Assembly (NCBI RefSeq): GCF_002954455.1
Contig: NZ_MSCC01000001.1
Coordinates: 1,191,289-1,255,288 of the forward strand
Origin: Photobacterium aquimaris
Lineage (GTDB): Bacteria; Pseudomonadota; Gammaproteobacteria; Enterobacterales; Vibrionaceae
Reading direction: 5' to 3'
Length of the DNA: 64,000 nucleotides
Under the pieces are notes generated by a model. It was not told the origin of the DNA, did not search any database, and saw only the letters and a list, made by a program, of their open reading frames with translations. Each line of letters starts with the position of its first letter. Within the stretch, counting starts at the first letter, position 1. Shown here piece by piece: positions 37,298-47,230 of the stretch. The translations under genes were made by a program, and so were the position numbers.

Positions 37298-37759
37298 TTA
37301 CTCAAAAGAATCTGAATTAAGTTGTTGGTTAAAATCATTTTTTAAATCAGATTCTTTTTGACTAGCTTGCTCTGTGCGAGAGCTTTCGCTGATCAAATAC
37401 TCAATAGTATCCGACAATGTTGAACCTAACTCTTGTGACTTTTCAGCTAGCTTTTCCCAAACTCGGTAATCTAAGTCAATAGATTTCTTTCTTGTATGTT
37501 TCTGTTCTGAGTTAAAATGTCGCTTTCGTTTAGCACGAATAGCTTGTTTTAATTTATTCTCTAAAGTACTAGCCATATTATTATCAATCCACTCGATAAC
37601 TTTGGTTGGCTCATGCTCAAGATCAAGTAATATTTTTATTGCACCATCCGCTTCACTTTGATCTACAAAGCTTGTTATTGCCTCTCCTTCTTTCCATTTT
37701 TTAACCAAATAAGTCCATTTCCAACCTGCTTCAAGGTTCTCAAGTTGCTGATATTTCAT
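37298..37759 (-). CDS. matP: macrodomain Ter protein MatP
   Basis: MatP binds matS sites and organises the Ter region of the chromosome, bridging it to the divisome through ZapB in E. coli. The N-terminus MKYQQLENLEAGWKW is the family signature. The ribbon-helix-helix segment with RKRHFN...HTRKKSIDLDYRVWEKLA (read as two parts) carries the DNA-contacting residues, and a C-terminal coiled coil follows. The start is placed at ATG 37759; the upstream in-frame codon at 37777 would add six atypical residues. Its divergent neighbour is the Lon-like protease, the same order as in E. coli (matP-ycbZ-fabA). Confidence 0.95.
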   Translation of the reverse strand: MKYQQLENLEAGWKWTYLVKKWKEGEAITSFVDQSEADGAIKILLDLEHEPTKVIEWIDNNMASTLENKLKQAIRAKRKRHFNSEQKHTRKKSIDLDYRVWEKLAEKSQELGSTLSDTIEYLISESSRTEQASQKESDLKNDFNQQLNSDSFE

Positions 37760-37954
37760 AGGATTGATAGTTCTCAAACTATTTAGACTGGATGTTACAG
37801 TGTAACTCTATAGAGGTAAAATAACAATCTCTTCGCTAAATATTAAATCACCTTAATATTGAAATTTAAATATAGACGATAAGTGTCTATTATGAGCCCT
37901 TTGATTGCTTTATACTGCACATCTTTTCACAGTAACAATAGAAATCATAAATTT

Positions 37955-39670
37955 ATGCATGAAGAATCTTGGCGTAACATGTTTCCTGATTACAGCCCAT
38001 ATCAGCACGTTTTAGATCAATATGATGATTTAAACCCTACTCTGGTTGGCATTCTCCAATCTCGCCTATCAGATGCAGTACGCCGCTTCACCGCGATGAA
38101 TTTACAGCCACGCATTCTACGCATTACGGCTTCTGATAACACCTTATATCGTGATTACATTATTGAATTGCTAAAAAAAAGCATTAACAAATCAAGTAAT
38201 AATAATGAAAATAATGTAACACAGCCGATTATCATTGCAGGTGACAACGTCACTCATGAAAAGCTTTTTGGCGCAGTCTACCCAGCTAAAAGCGGTGAAA
38301 CGCAATCTCAATTAAAACATGGCCTCTTACATCAAGCACATAACGGTTATCTTGTTTTATCGATTACTGCTATTTTAAGTGATCCAAGCTTATGGCCACA
38401 ATTAAAAAATGTACTAACGAATGGCCAGCTTGAATGGCGTCCAATATCAAATAAGCACCTTTATAACCTACCAGCACCAGAAAGCGTTAATGTGAAGCTT
38501 GTGATCATTGGTGAGCGTTATCTGATGGCTGAACTTGATACTGCAGAACCTGATTTAAGTGACGGCTTGGCAATGTATGGTGAGTTTGAACAAGATTTAT
38601 TGTTAAACGAAGCAACGCTAACAGATTACTTGAGCTATATTAAAGGCATTACCCATCAATATGGTTTACCACCACTTGCTGATTCTGATGCAATTCACGC
38701 TGTATTGCAGGCAGGTGCTCGACATGCTGAAGATCAAACACGATTGCCATTATGCCCATTATGGCATTTGAATTTGTTATCAGAAGCCGCTGTAGAGTCT
38801 GAAGGCGATCCAATCACTGCACTGCACATTAAAGCCTCACTAAGAGCAAAAGAATATCGAGAGTCATACTTACCTGAGCGTGCAATTGCAGATATCCATC
38901 ACGGCCAAGTTTTAATCGCAACTGAAGGTGAAGAAGTAGGACAAGTAAATGGCTTAACCGTCGTTGAAATGCCTGGCCATCCTAGTGCTTATGGCGAACC
39001 TGCTCGTATTTCTTGTGTGGTTCACTTTGGTGATGGCGATATTGCTGATGTTGAACGCAAAGTTGAACTTGGCGGAAACATTCACGCAAAAGGCATGATG
39101 ATTATGCAAGCCTTTGTTGCTACAGCGCTTGATTTAGACCAAGCGCTTCCCTATTCGGCATCTATTGTTTTTGAACAATCATATTCTGAAGTCGATGGTG
39201 ACAGTGCATCTCTTGCTGAACTTTGTGCCCTTATGTCAGCATTATCATCACAACCTATCAATCAAGAGGTTGCTGTTACAGGTGCAGTAGATCAATTCGG
39301 TCGTGTACAAGCGGTTGGCGGTATTAATCAGAAGATTGAAGGTTTCTATAAGGTTTGTGTTCATCGAGGCCTTACTGGCAATCAAGGCGTTATTTTACCG
39401 CACACCAATCTATCAAGCTTGTGTTTAAATGATGAAGTGATTGAAGCAATTAAAGCAAAACAATTCCACGTATGGGCTGTAAATAATGTTGATGAAGCAA
39501 TTCCTCTTCTTACTAACAAACCTTTCCGTAGTGAAAATGAAGAAGATGAAACTATCCTCTCTTTAATTGAAGAGCGTATTGATTTTTTCCATCATGGTGA
39601 TCTTTCTAACGAAGTTGGTATTGTTAATCGAATTAAATTTGCCATTTCTAACTGGTTGGGCCAGAACTGA
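37955..39670 (+). CDS. Lon-family ATP-independent protease LonH (YcbZ)
   Basis: The protein of about 571 residues lacks a full AAA ATPase module but keeps the Lon proteolytic domain. The catalytic dyad is S417 (DGDSASLAEL) and K460 (GGINQKIEGF), 43 residues apart as in Lon. GGNIHAKGMMIMQAF and FEQSYSEVDGDS are family blocks. Physiological substrates are poorly known. I take ATG 37955 (MHEESWRNMFPDY) as start because family members begin near this W-x-x-x-x-P-D motif. In-frame starts at 37883 (GTG) and 37892 (ATG) would add 21-24 residues. A matS site lies inside the gene. Confidence 0.88.
   Translation: MHEESWRNMFPDYSPYQHVLDQYDDLNPTLVGILQSRLSDAVRRFTAMNLQPRILRITASDNTLYRDYIIELLKKSINKSSNNNENNVTQPIIIAGDNVTHEKLFGAVYPAKSGETQSQLKHGLLHQAHNGYLVLSITAILSDPSLWPQLKNVLTNGQLEWRPISNKHLYNLPAPESVNVKLVIIGERYLMAELDTAEPDLSDGLAMYGEFEQDLLLNEATLTDYLSYIKGITHQYGLPPLADSDAIHAVLQAGARHAEDQTRLPLCPLWHLNLLSEAAVESEGDPITALHIKASLRAKEYRESYLPERAIADIHHGQVLIATEGEEVGQVNGLTVVEMPGHPSAYGEPARISCVVHFGDGDIADVERKVELGGNIHAKGMMIMQAFVATALDLDQALPYSASIVFEQSYSEVDGDSASLAELCALMSALSSQPINQEVAVTGAVDQFGRVQAVGGINQKIEGFYKVCVHRGLTGNQGVILPHTNLSSLCLNDEVIEAIKAKQFHVWAVNNVDEAIPLLTNKPFRSENEEDETILSLIEERIDFFHHGDLSNEVGIVNRIKFAISNWLGQN
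38241..38253. promoter_or_regulatory. matS: matS site (MatP binding) inside lonH
   Basis: GTGACAACGTCAC matches GTGACRNYGTCAC exactly. It lies about 0.5 kb from the matP gene. Confidence 0.85.
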
Positions 39671-39680
39671 TCCGAGTTGT

Positions 39681-39702
39681 TTAGCTTACACGTGTAAGCT
39701 AA
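39681..39702. promoter_or_regulatory. 22-bp perfect palindrome upstream of fabA, candidate FabR operator
   Basis: Each half reads TTAGCTTACAC on its own strand. The core AGCTTACAC/GTGTAAGCT resembles the E. coli FabR site upstream of fabA, which as I recall contains AGCGTACAC...GTTAGCT. FabR represses unsaturated fatty acid synthesis. The palindrome lies 36 bases before the fabA start, where a repressor would act. FabR itself is not in the window. Confidence 0.7.
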
Positions 39703-39738
39703 ATTGCTAGCATACTTTTGAAGGAGTAAACGATTCTA

Positions 39739-40254
39739 ATGACACGCCAGAATTCTTATACACACGAAGAACTAGTTGCATGTGGTAAAAGCGAGCTATA
39801 CGGTCCTGAATTTCCATCACTACCAGTAGATAATATGCTGATGATTGACCGTGTTGTTAATATCTCTGCTGAAGGTGGAGACCACGGCAAAGGATTTATC
39901 CATGCGGAATTAGATATCAATCCTGATCTATGGTTCTTCAACTGCCATTTCATTGGTGATCCAGTTATGCCTGGTTGCCTTGGTCTTGATGCAATGTGGC
40001 AACTTGTTGGTTTCTTCCTAGGCTGGTCAGGTGGCGAAGGCAAAGGTCGTGCACTCGGTGTAGGTGAGGTTAAATTCACTGGTCAAGTATTACCAACAGC
40101 GAAAAAAGTAACTTACGATATTCAACTTAAACGTGTTATCAACCGTAAGCTTATTATGGGCGTTGCTGATGGCCGCGTACTTGTTGACGGTAAAGAAATC
40201 TACGTCGCTAAAGATCTTAAAGTAGGTCTGTTTAAAGATACCGACAACTTTTAA
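39739..40254 (+). CDS. fabA: 3-hydroxydecanoyl-ACP dehydratase/isomerase FabA
   Basis: FabA dehydrates 3-hydroxydecanoyl-ACP and isomerises the product to the cis-3 form, starting unsaturated fatty acid synthesis. The 171-residue hot-dog protein has catalytic H70 ([12 protein letters not shown]) and D84 (GLDAMWQ) at the same positions as E. coli FabA. An AAGGAG site lies upstream. It is separated from lonH by 68 bases that hold the candidate FabR palindrome, so it has its own regulated promoter. Confidence 0.97.
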   Translation: MTRQNSYTHEELVACGKSELYGPEFPSLPVDNMLMIDRVVNISAEGGDHGKGFIHAELDINPDLWFFNCHFIGDPVMPGCLGLDAMWQLVGFFLGWSGGEGKGRALGVGEVKFTGQVLPTAKKVTYDIQLKRVINRKLIMGVADGRVLVDGKEIYVAKDLKVGLFKDTDNF

Positions 40255-40276
40255 GTTTTTTCCAGTTTAAATTCCC

Positions 40277-40308
40277 AAGCTCTGAAGCCTGCTTCAGAGC
40301 TTTTTTTT
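40277..40308 (+). terminator. terminator after fabA
   Basis: 12-bp perfect stem AAGCTCTGAAGC/GCTTCAGAGCTT followed by a T8 run. Confidence 0.95.
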
Positions 40309-40483
40309 ATCTCATATTTATATGTCCACCAGCAAACGCCGCGAAATATAAACATGGCTGTTTTTTAACAATTGCCATCTTACCTAGCAATCTCAACCAA
40401 GAAAAAAAGTATAAGATTGCATTTCACAAAGGGTAAACAAACCTTAACTTATAAATATGATGGCAATCATCACTTTTTATACA

Positions 40484-40509
40484 ATAAAAAGCCCCTTCTC
40501 CTAAGGGGC
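40484..40509 (-). terminator. terminator after rmf
   Basis: Stem GCCCCTT/AAGGGGC. On the minus strand it is followed by T5AT, 31 bases beyond the rmf stop. Confidence 0.85.
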
Positions 40510-40540
40510 ATCAGAAAGGTTAACCATGAGGGAGGTTATC

Positions 40541-40714
40541 TTATTTATAGAGACCTTGTTGCATTTCCTCTCTTGCGTCTCGCCAACCGCCTAACCAATT
40601 CGTACGGGCGTCTGTACCGTTGTACGGACAATCATCTGTAGAACGGCCATTCAAACCGGCTTGATAACCTCGAGCTTGTGCGCGTTCTAAACGATCCCGC
40701 TTTTGTCTCTTCAT
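40541..40714 (-). CDS. rmf: ribosome modulation factor
   Basis: This 57-residue basic protein converts 70S ribosomes to inactive 100S dimers in stationary phase. It begins MKRQKRDRLERAQARGYQAG, nearly the same as E. coli RMF, and retains RS...CPY and WLGGWRDA. An AGGAT site precedes the ATG at 40714. It lies convergent with fabA, the same neighbour as in E. coli. It has its own terminator at 40484-40509 and two hairpins upstream. Confidence 0.95.
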   Translation of the reverse strand: MKRQKRDRLERAQARGYQAGLNGRSTDDCPYNGTDARTNWLGGWRDAREEMQQGLYK

Positions 40715-40749
40715 AGTTCGATCCTCATTCCTTATCTGTTTGGTACTTT

Positions 40750-40786
40750 CATTACAATAAAGTAATGCAGGAGTGTGATAACTCCT
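40750..40786. repeat. two back-to-back hairpins upstream of rmf
   Basis: Perfect inverted repeats CATTAC/GTAATG (40750-40767) and AGGAGT/ACTCCT (40769-40786), each with a 6-base loop, lie 36-72 bases upstream of the rmf start. They may be in its 5' leader or mark a regulatory site. Confidence 0.5.
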
Positions 40787-40833
40787 TTATTAAAAATGGG
40801 TCAAATTTCGAGATTGATCAAGCCTAAAAACAA

Positions 40834-40860
40834 AACGGGCTCACAATTTGTGAGCCCGTT
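40834..40860 (-). terminator. terminator after the DUF3466 gene
   Basis: 13-bp perfect stem AACGGGCTCACAA/TTGTGAGCCCGTT. On the minus strand a T-rich stretch (TTGTTTTT) follows. Confidence 0.9.
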
Positions 40861-40885
40861 GCAAATAAACAATTTAATTAATAAA

Positions 40886-42892
40886 TTATTTTCTTCTTCT
40901 GAAACCAATAAAGCCAAGTGCTGTCAAAGCTAAAATGCCTAGAGAACCGCCTGAGCGCTTATAAGGTTGATCTTCATCTTTTGCACGGGGTTGAATAACT
41001 GCATCAGTATTTTTAGGTACTAACTTAACAACAACCTGTTGCTCATCACCATTACAAGATGCAAGTTGACTTAAATTCTCATAACCACCAGCACAATAGA
41101 ACGCTGTAGCTGAAATCACGCCAGCATTATTAATACCAGTTGCATTCATAATACGGTATGAGTTAGCAACAGAGTTAGCAGCACCGCCATCATTGGTTAA
41201 ATCATCAAGCATCCAAGCTCCACCAGTCGTTAACGGACCTTGAGCTGTACCATTGATATAAGTAAAAGCACGATGACGCGCTTCAGCACCGTTACTTGCT
41301 TCTGCATCAACCCAACCGACAACTTGACCATTATTATTGATCGCAGCCGCGTTACTGTTTGAGTCTTTAAAGAACAGTGAAGGTGCTAATTGATCAAAGA
41401 ACTTAGCATCGCCCTGACCTACTTGATAGATAAATGCACGTTGTGGCTTTGTACCATTACCTTTTGCATCACCAACAATCACAGAACTACTATTAACACC
41501 ATTTGCCATCGTGTAAGTAAAATCACGATCATCTCCTGGTTTAATATTCAAACCAGGAATAGGTGTCGCAGTCCATGACGCTAAACTACTATCCTTAGGA
41601 GTGAAGTAAGTCGCTTGCATTGCATAGAAGTCATCTCTGACATCTGCAGTAGAGTAACCTACAGCAATTGGAGTGTCGTCACCCTTTAGTGCAACTGCTT
41701 GTGCCGATGCTTGGAATGATAACGCTTCATTGTCTTTATCAATTACAGCTAAACCCGCACGATTATCACCACTACCTGCCGTAATTGCACTTGCAGCTAT
41801 CGATGTCTTGCTACCATTAGCATCAACGATCCAAAATGCAGCTTCGTTAGCAAATGTACTAAATTGACATTCCCAATTAACGTATAGATTATTAGATGGA
41901 CTAATCGCACACTGCTTAAGTTTGTTAAAATCTAAACCTTTTGAGCTATCTTTTAATATATCATCAACGTTTGGTAATTTATTCGTATCTTCACGGAATT
42001 TACCATCGCGATCTTGAGCATAAAAGCTTGGCGCATAAGATGATGAACCAACAACAAGTAGATTACCGTCCTTCATAGCAACAGCAGCATTCGCTTGAGT
42101 TTGTCCCATATTTGAAACAAGTTCATTCGATGTCGTTACAGGCGCTAATTGAACAGATTTATCATTTACATTAACAAAACCACGTTTGCTAAATGCTCTT
42201 GGCTTACCCGTGGCATTTTCAAATAATGCCGATGATGTAATACCATAAACAAAATCAGTACCTACAGCACCTTTAACAATACTATCTGTGGTATTTGCAA
42301 CAATTGAACCTAGATTCTCTTTTTGCGTGCCATCATACCCAGCAATCGTAGATGCAAATGAAGTAGTTGGTATGCCATCAACTAAACCTTGAGTATTAGA
42401 ATGGTAGCCATTAATCCAAGCTGCTTGTTTTTTCTGTAAGCCACCTAAACCTTGACCATTCCATACATCATCTTCAGAATAATCACGTCCAAAAAACTGA
42501 TTGTCGGCCCATGAATCACAAATCCCATAACCAAGATTGTTTTCACAATAGTAGCGTAATTGAGATTGCGTTGTTATGTCTTGGCTATTTTGATTATACG
42601 GCGTGGTATCTGCAATCGGTGTACCTTCTGAACCACGACTTGCTTTACTCGTCACGTTATACGCTTCAGTTGTACAATCTGCTGTAAAACAACTTGCATC
42701 AGTACCTGAGTCTTGAATGCCTGTACTTGAATATACAAGTGGAGCACCAGATTGCGCATTATCAAAATAAGGCAGATCCTTTAATGTACTATTCTGATCA
42801 ACAGGTACAACCGTATACACAGCAGCATTGGCTTGTGAAGCACCAGCAATTAAAATCGCAAGTGTAGAAAGCTTTAAAATCTTATTTGGCAT
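40886..42892 (-). CDS. DUF3466-family exported protein with GlyGly-CTERM tail
   Basis: The 668-residue protein has a signal peptide (about 1-23, cleaving near ANA-A) and a long Asn/Ser/Ala-rich extracellular body. Recurrent segments such as NSSVIVGDAKGNGTKPQRAFIY and NNNGQVVGWV resemble the repeated extracellular units of DUF3466. The C-terminus RSGGSLGILALTALGFIGFRRRK (read as SGGS, hydrophobic helix, RRRK) is a GlyGly-CTERM sorting tail, normally cut by rhombosortase in bacteria with type II secretion. Function is unknown. ATG 42892 is used because AAGGAA precedes it; a longer frame from 42934 would overlap uup. It follows uup by 10 bases. Confidence 0.8.
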   Translation of the reverse strand: MPNKILKLSTLAILIAGASQANAAVYTVVPVDQNSTLKDLPYFDNAQSGAPLVYSSTGIQDSGTDASCFTADCTTEAYNVTSKASRGSEGTPIADTTPYNQNSQDITTQSQLRYYCENNLGYGICDSWADNQFFGRDYSEDDVWNGQGLGGLQKKQAAWINGYHSNTQGLVDGIPTTSFASTIAGYDGTQKENLGSIVANTTDSIVKGAVGTDFVYGITSSALFENATGKPRAFSKRGFVNVNDKSVQLAPVTTSNELVSNMGQTQANAAVAMKDGNLLVVGSSSYAPSFYAQDRDGKFREDTNKLPNVDDILKDSSKGLDFNKLKQCAISPSNNLYVNWECQFSTFANEAAFWIVDANGSKTSIAASAITAGSGDNRAGLAVIDKDNEALSFQASAQAVALKGDDTPIAVGYSTADVRDDFYAMQATYFTPKDSSLASWTATPIPGLNIKPGDDRDFTYTMANGVNSSSVIVGDAKGNGTKPQRAFIYQVGQGDAKFFDQLAPSLFFKDSNSNAAAINNNGQVVGWVDAEASNGAEARHRAFTYINGTAQGPLTTGGAWMLDDLTNDGGAANSVANSYRIMNATGINNAGVISATAFYCAGGYENLSQLASCNGDEQQVVVKLVPKNTDAVIQPRAKDEDQPYKRSGGSLGILALTALGFIGFRRRK

Positions 42893-42902
42893 TAGGGTTC
42901 CT

Positions 42903-44825
42903 TTACATCGCGTCCAGCTCTTCCCATCGTTCAAATGCTACTTCAAACTCTTGTTCTAACTTGGCTAAAGCTGTTAGTGTCGCTTGAGTATCATTCTTCG
43001 GATCCGAGAAGAACGCAGGATCATTAACTTGTTCCTGCAATTTTGCGATTTCATTTTCTAAGTCTTCAATTTTTTGCGGTAAAGCAGCTAGCTCATGTTG
43101 AAGTGTAAAAGATAACTTCTTACCTGCACGTTTAGGTGTCGCTTGTTGCTGTTTCTGTTCTTGATCAGCTTTTTTCTTTTTTGCTAATTCAATTTGAGCA
43201 GCCTGCTCTTTTGCTTGATTGGCATAAGAATTAGCGCGCTGAGATTGAGCATCATGGTAACCGCCAATGTATTCGTTAACAACGCCATTACCTTCAAAAA
43301 TCCAGCTTGTAGTCACAGTATTATCAACAAATTGACGATCGTGACTTACTAAAAGTAATGTCCCTTGATAATTGGCAAGAATATCTTCTAAAAGTTCCAA
43401 TGTTTCGATATCTAAATCGTTTGTTGGTTCATCGAGTACCAATAAATTATTAGGTTTAAGGAACAATTTCGCCAATAATAAACGGTTTTTCTCACCGCCC
43501 GATAGCGCTTTAACCGGAGTACGAGCACGACGTGGGTGGAATAAGAAATCCTGTAAATAACCTAACGCATGACGTGTTTTACCGTTAATAGTTACTTCTT
43601 GCTTACCGTCAGCAAGGTTATCCATTACCGTTTTCTCTGGATCTAGAATTTCACGGTATTGGTCAAAGTAAGCTACTTCTAATTTAGTACCACAATGGAA
43701 GTCACCTTCTGTTGCTTGTAATTTATCAAGCATCACTTTAATCAGCGTACTCTTACCACAACCGTTAGGACCAATTAATGCAATACGATCGCCACGCATA
43801 ACATTAAAGCTAAAGTCTTTAACGATTTGCTTATCACCGTAACTATAACCGATATTTTTAGCCTCAAAGACAATCTTACCTGAACGGTTAGCATCTTGTA
43901 GCTGCATATCAGCCTTACCGACAACGTCACGACGCTCACTGCGTTCATTACGTAATGCTTTAAGTGCACGTACGCGACCTTCATTACGGGTACGACGAGC
44001 TTTGATACCTTGACGGATCCAGACTTCTTCTTGTGCCAGTTTCTTATCAAATAACGCGTTTTGTTCTTCTTCTACGCGAAGTAATTCAGCTTTCGCTTCT
44101 AAGTAACCTTCATAGTCACCAGGGAAAGACACTAATTGACCACGATCTAAGTCGATAATACGAGTCGCCATTGAACGAATGAATGCACGGTCGTGAGAAA
44201 TAAAGATAATTGAACCACGGAAATCTTTAAGGAAACCTTCTAGCCATTCAATGGTCGTCACGTCAAGGTGGTTCGTCGGCTCATCCAATAATAGAATATC
44301 AGGATCACATACAAGCGCACGCGCAAGTGCTGCTTTACGTTGCCAACCACCAGACAGGTCGGTTAATAAAGTATGTGGTTCTAGTTTTAAACTTTCTAGT
44401 ACTGCGGCAATACGTGTATCAAGCTGCCAACCATTATGATGATCAACTTGTTCTTGAATACGTGCTAACTTATTAATGTTTGCTTCACTAGGATCTTCTG
44501 TTACCAAATCTAACTGGTGATGATATTCACGCAATACACGACCAGCATCAGCAAGGCCTTCTGCAACATAATCAAATACAGAACCTTCAGCATTACGTGG
44601 TGGATCTTGTTCTAAGCGTGAAACTACTAGCTCGTTTTGACGTTGAATACTACCGTCATCAAGTAATACCTCACCAGCAATCACTTTCATTAATGTCGAT
44701 TTACCTGCGCCATTACGACCAACAAGACAAACACGTTCATGAGAATGAAGAAGAAATTCTGCTTTATCAAGTAAAGCATGATCGCCATAGGCCAGTTGGG
44801 CGTTACTGATTTTAATTAGTGCCAT
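42903..44825 (-). CDS. uup: ABC-F family ATPase Uup
   Basis: This soluble 640-residue protein has two ABC domains and no membrane segment. Walker A motifs are GRNGAGKST (about 36-44) and GPNGCGKST (about 350). Signatures are LSGGWQRKAALARAL and LSGGEKNRLLLAKL. A C-terminal coiled coil (about 565-640) is the Uup hallmark and binds DNA. ABC-F proteins act on the ribosome; loss of Uup in E. coli raises transposon excision. It is the third gene of the rlmL operon, 5 bases after the glutaredoxin-like gene. Confidence 0.93.
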   Translation of the reverse strand: MALIKISNAQLAYGDHALLDKAEFLLHSHERVCLVGRNGAGKSTLMKVIAGEVLLDDGSIQRQNELVVSRLEQDPPRNAEGSVFDYVAEGLADAGRVLREYHHQLDLVTEDPSEANINKLARIQEQVDHHNGWQLDTRIAAVLESLKLEPHTLLTDLSGGWQRKAALARALVCDPDILLLDEPTNHLDVTTIEWLEGFLKDFRGSIIFISHDRAFIRSMATRIIDLDRGQLVSFPGDYEGYLEAKAELLRVEEEQNALFDKKLAQEEVWIRQGIKARRTRNEGRVRALKALRNERSERRDVVGKADMQLQDANRSGKIVFEAKNIGYSYGDKQIVKDFSFNVMRGDRIALIGPNGCGKSTLIKVMLDKLQATEGDFHCGTKLEVAYFDQYREILDPEKTVMDNLADGKQEVTINGKTRHALGYLQDFLFHPRRARTPVKALSGGEKNRLLLAKLFLKPNNLLVLDEPTNDLDIETLELLEDILANYQGTLLLVSHDRQFVDNTVTTSWIFEGNGVVNEYIGGYHDAQSQRANSYANQAKEQAAQIELAKKKKADQEQKQQQATPKRAGKKLSFTLQHELAALPQKIEDLENEIAKLQEQVNDPAFFSDPKNDTQATLTALAKLEQEFEVAFERWEELDAM

Positions 44826-44830
44826 CTTTT

Positions 44831-45091
44831 TTAACCAAGCTCATTAGTAATTAACCATGCTGCTATCCTATTTCGATCAAACGGCCAATGTAGTTCTGGC
44901 TTTGAAATAGTGTGATCATCATGATTTGAAATTGAGAGTACGGGTATTGTTACACCGTAACGAGAGAATAATGCATCGTCAAAGGCAATATCAACGATGC
45001 TTACTTGATGCTGCACCCCCATCTCCACCAGCAAACTATAAGCTTGCTCGCAGAGATGACATCCTTGTGTGCTATAAAGTGTGATTAACAC
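44831..45091 (-). CDS. glutaredoxin-family (DUF836) protein
   Basis: The 86-residue thioredoxin-fold protein has a redox motif C11-H-L-C14 (GCHLCEQAYSLL) and the cis-Pro segment IPVLSI. It fits the glutaredoxin-like DUF836 family found next to rlmL and uup in Vibrio. Its substrate is unknown. Its ATG immediately follows the rlmL stop. Confidence 0.85.
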   Translation of the reverse strand: MLITLYSTQGCHLCEQAYSLLVEMGVQHQVSIVDIAFDDALFSRYGVTIPVLSISNHDDHTISKPELHWPFDRNRIAAWLITNELG

Positions 45092-47230
45092 TTAGTCTTC
45101 CTTGTGGGTAATAATCCAACAGTTATGGATTTGCTTATTCTTAGCGAAATCAAGTGGTAATGTCTTATCTGAAATATTCTTAGCGTGTAGACCAAGTTCA
45201 GTTAATTTCTCAAGATCCATCTTGAAATGACGCTTATTGTTCGAAAATACAATTTGTCCATCTGGACGTAGCATACGCTTTAGATTTTCCATCAACATGA
45301 TGTGATCACGTTCAATGTCAAATGTCTGCTTCATACGCTTAGAGTTTGAGAACGTTGGTGGATCGATAAAAATCAGATCAAACGTATCATCAACTTCTTG
45401 TAACCATTGTAAACAGTCAGCTTGAACAAACTCATGTTGATTACCTACTTGATTATTAAGCTCCATGTTCTCTTGAGCCCAACGCAAGTACGTATTTGAC
45501 ATATCAACCGTTGTTGTCGACTTAGCACCGCCGACTGCTGCATGAACCGTTGCCGAGCCGGTGTAAGCAAATAAGTTAAGGAAATCTTTCCCTGCTGCCA
45601 TTTTACCTAGCATACGACGTGTAATACGGTGATCTAAGAATAAACCAGTATCAAGGTAATCATAAAGATTCACTTTAAATTTAATACCGTATTCATCCAC
45701 TGTCATGTGACGTTCTGCACTTGATAGCTTTTGATATTGATTACGGCCTTTTTGACGCTCACGTACTTTTAAAATAACTTTATTTGGCTCAACACCTGTT
45801 ACTTCAATCGTCGCACGTAATACATCCATAATACGACGACGGGCTGTTTCTTCTGAAACCGTCTTTGGTGCCGCGTATTCTTGAATGATAAGGTAATCAT
45901 TGTATTTATCGATAGCAGCATTGTAGTTAGGAAGATCCGCATCATAAATACGGTAACACTCTACGCCCTCACGCTTAGCCCACTTACCTAACTTGGCAAT
46001 ATTCTTCTTCAAGCGGTTAGCAAAATCTGGTGCTACGTCTTCTTGAACAATAACGCCTTCTTTTTCGCCGTCTTCTTTCTTAACACTACCAGCTGTAATT
46101 AAGTATGTTTTCAGTACACAATCTAATGCACCGTTACTTAATTTAAATTGTTTGTCTGCACGCATACGCATACAACTTAGCAATTCATTTGAACCAGAGT
46201 AGATAGCTGCAACTGAACCTTCAAAAGCCAGCTTTAAACGGTTACCAAACTCTTTGTATAACGAGATAAGTTCAGATGTTGTACCTAAACGCTCACCGTA
46301 AGGAGGGTTACAAAGAATGATACCTGTATCAAAACCTTCAGGACGAATCAGTTGTGTTGCATCACCGTATGCAAAGTCAATCAGACTCTTCACACCTGCA
46401 CGACCAGCGTTATCACGAGCGATGGCTAATACACGTTGATCCATTTCACGACCAAAGAACTTGGTCGTTACTTTTGATGGACCACGACGCGCTTTCACTG
46501 TCGCTTCTGCATGAATTTCTAACCATGCTTCTTTATCAAAGTCTTTAATTGACTCAAAGCCCCAACGCTTACGTTTAAGGCCTGGTGCAATTTCGGCTGC
46601 CATCATAGCGGCTTCAATCACTAACGTACCAGAACCACACATTGGATCTAACAATGCTGTTTCTGGTGTCCAGCCACTTTTCATCACTAATGCAGCAGCA
46701 TGGGTTTCACGTAAAGGCGCACGACCGGCTTCGCTACGGTAACCACGTTGGTGTAAACCGCTACCCGCCATATCTAGGCCAAGGATACCTTTCTCACCAG
46801 AAAGTCGCATATGAATACGTAGATCTGGATTTTCACGATCGATATTTGGACGACGCAGATCCGCTTTAGTAAAACGATCAACAATCGCATCTTTGATTTT
46901 CATCGCACCGTATTGGCTATTACGGATTTCGCGGTTAGTACCATTGAAATCAACCACAATACGAGTATTGCTATCAAAGTGGCTCATCCAATTAATCGCC
47001 GTTGCGCCTAAGTATAAGTCCATATCATCACGGACATTAAACTCACTCAACACTTGGATGATTCGAGAGGAAATACGTGTCCATAGGCAGCAACGATAAG
47101 CCATAGCTTGATCGGCTTTAAAACGGACACCGGCATGCACAACTTGAATGTTTTGTGCACCTAATTGTTCTAGTTCATCCGCAAGCAAGTTTTCTAGGCC
47201 GCGGGAAGTAATCGCTAAATATTGATTCAT
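45092..47230 (-). CDS. rlmL: bifunctional 23S rRNA methyltransferase RlmKL (m2G2445/m7G2069)
   Basis: This 712-residue fusion methylates two guanines of 23S rRNA. The N-terminal half has a THUMP domain (about 45-155) and the RlmL methyltransferase with [16 protein letters not shown] and [12 protein letters not shown]. The C-terminal RlmK half has [19 protein letters not shown] and the [13 protein letters not shown] motif. Length and domain order match E. coli RlmKL. It is first in the rlmL-grx-uup-DUF3466 operon. Confidence 0.95.
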   Translation of the reverse strand: MNQYLAITSRGLENLLADELEQLGAQNIQVVHAGVRFKADQAMAYRCCLWTRISSRIIQVLSEFNVRDDMDLYLGATAINWMSHFDSNTRIVVDFNGTNREIRNSQYGAMKIKDAIVDRFTKADLRRPNIDRENPDLRIHMRLSGEKGILGLDMAGSGLHQRGYRSEAGRAPLRETHAAALVMKSGWTPETALLDPMCGSGTLVIEAAMMAAEIAPGLKRKRWGFESIKDFDKEAWLEIHAEATVKARRGPSKVTTKFFGREMDQRVLAIARDNAGRAGVKSLIDFAYGDATQLIRPEGFDTGIILCNPPYGERLGTTSELISLYKEFGNRLKLAFEGSVAAIYSGSNELLSCMRMRADKQFKLSNGALDCVLKTYLITAGSVKKEDGEKEGVIVQEDVAPDFANRLKKNIAKLGKWAKREGVECYRIYDADLPNYNAAIDKYNDYLIIQEYAAPKTVSEETARRRIMDVLRATIEVTGVEPNKVILKVRERQKGRNQYQKLSSAERHMTVDEYGIKFKVNLYDYLDTGLFLDHRITRRMLGKMAAGKDFLNLFAYTGSATVHAAVGGAKSTTTVDMSNTYLRWAQENMELNNQVGNQHEFVQADCLQWLQEVDDTFDLIFIDPPTFSNSKRMKQTFDIERDHIMLMENLKRMLRPDGQIVFSNNKRHFKMDLEKLTELGLHAKNISDKTLPLDFAKNKQIHNCWIITHKED

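Noticed and set aside
37883..37954. Longer N-terminus for lonH
   Set aside because: The extra residues have no match to the family start and no ribosome site precedes 37883 or 37892; kept as an alternative only.
40372..40641. 89-codon plus-strand frame starting TTG
   Set aside because: It runs antisense through rmf and its terminator, has no ribosome site and no family features. rmf on the other strand is certain.
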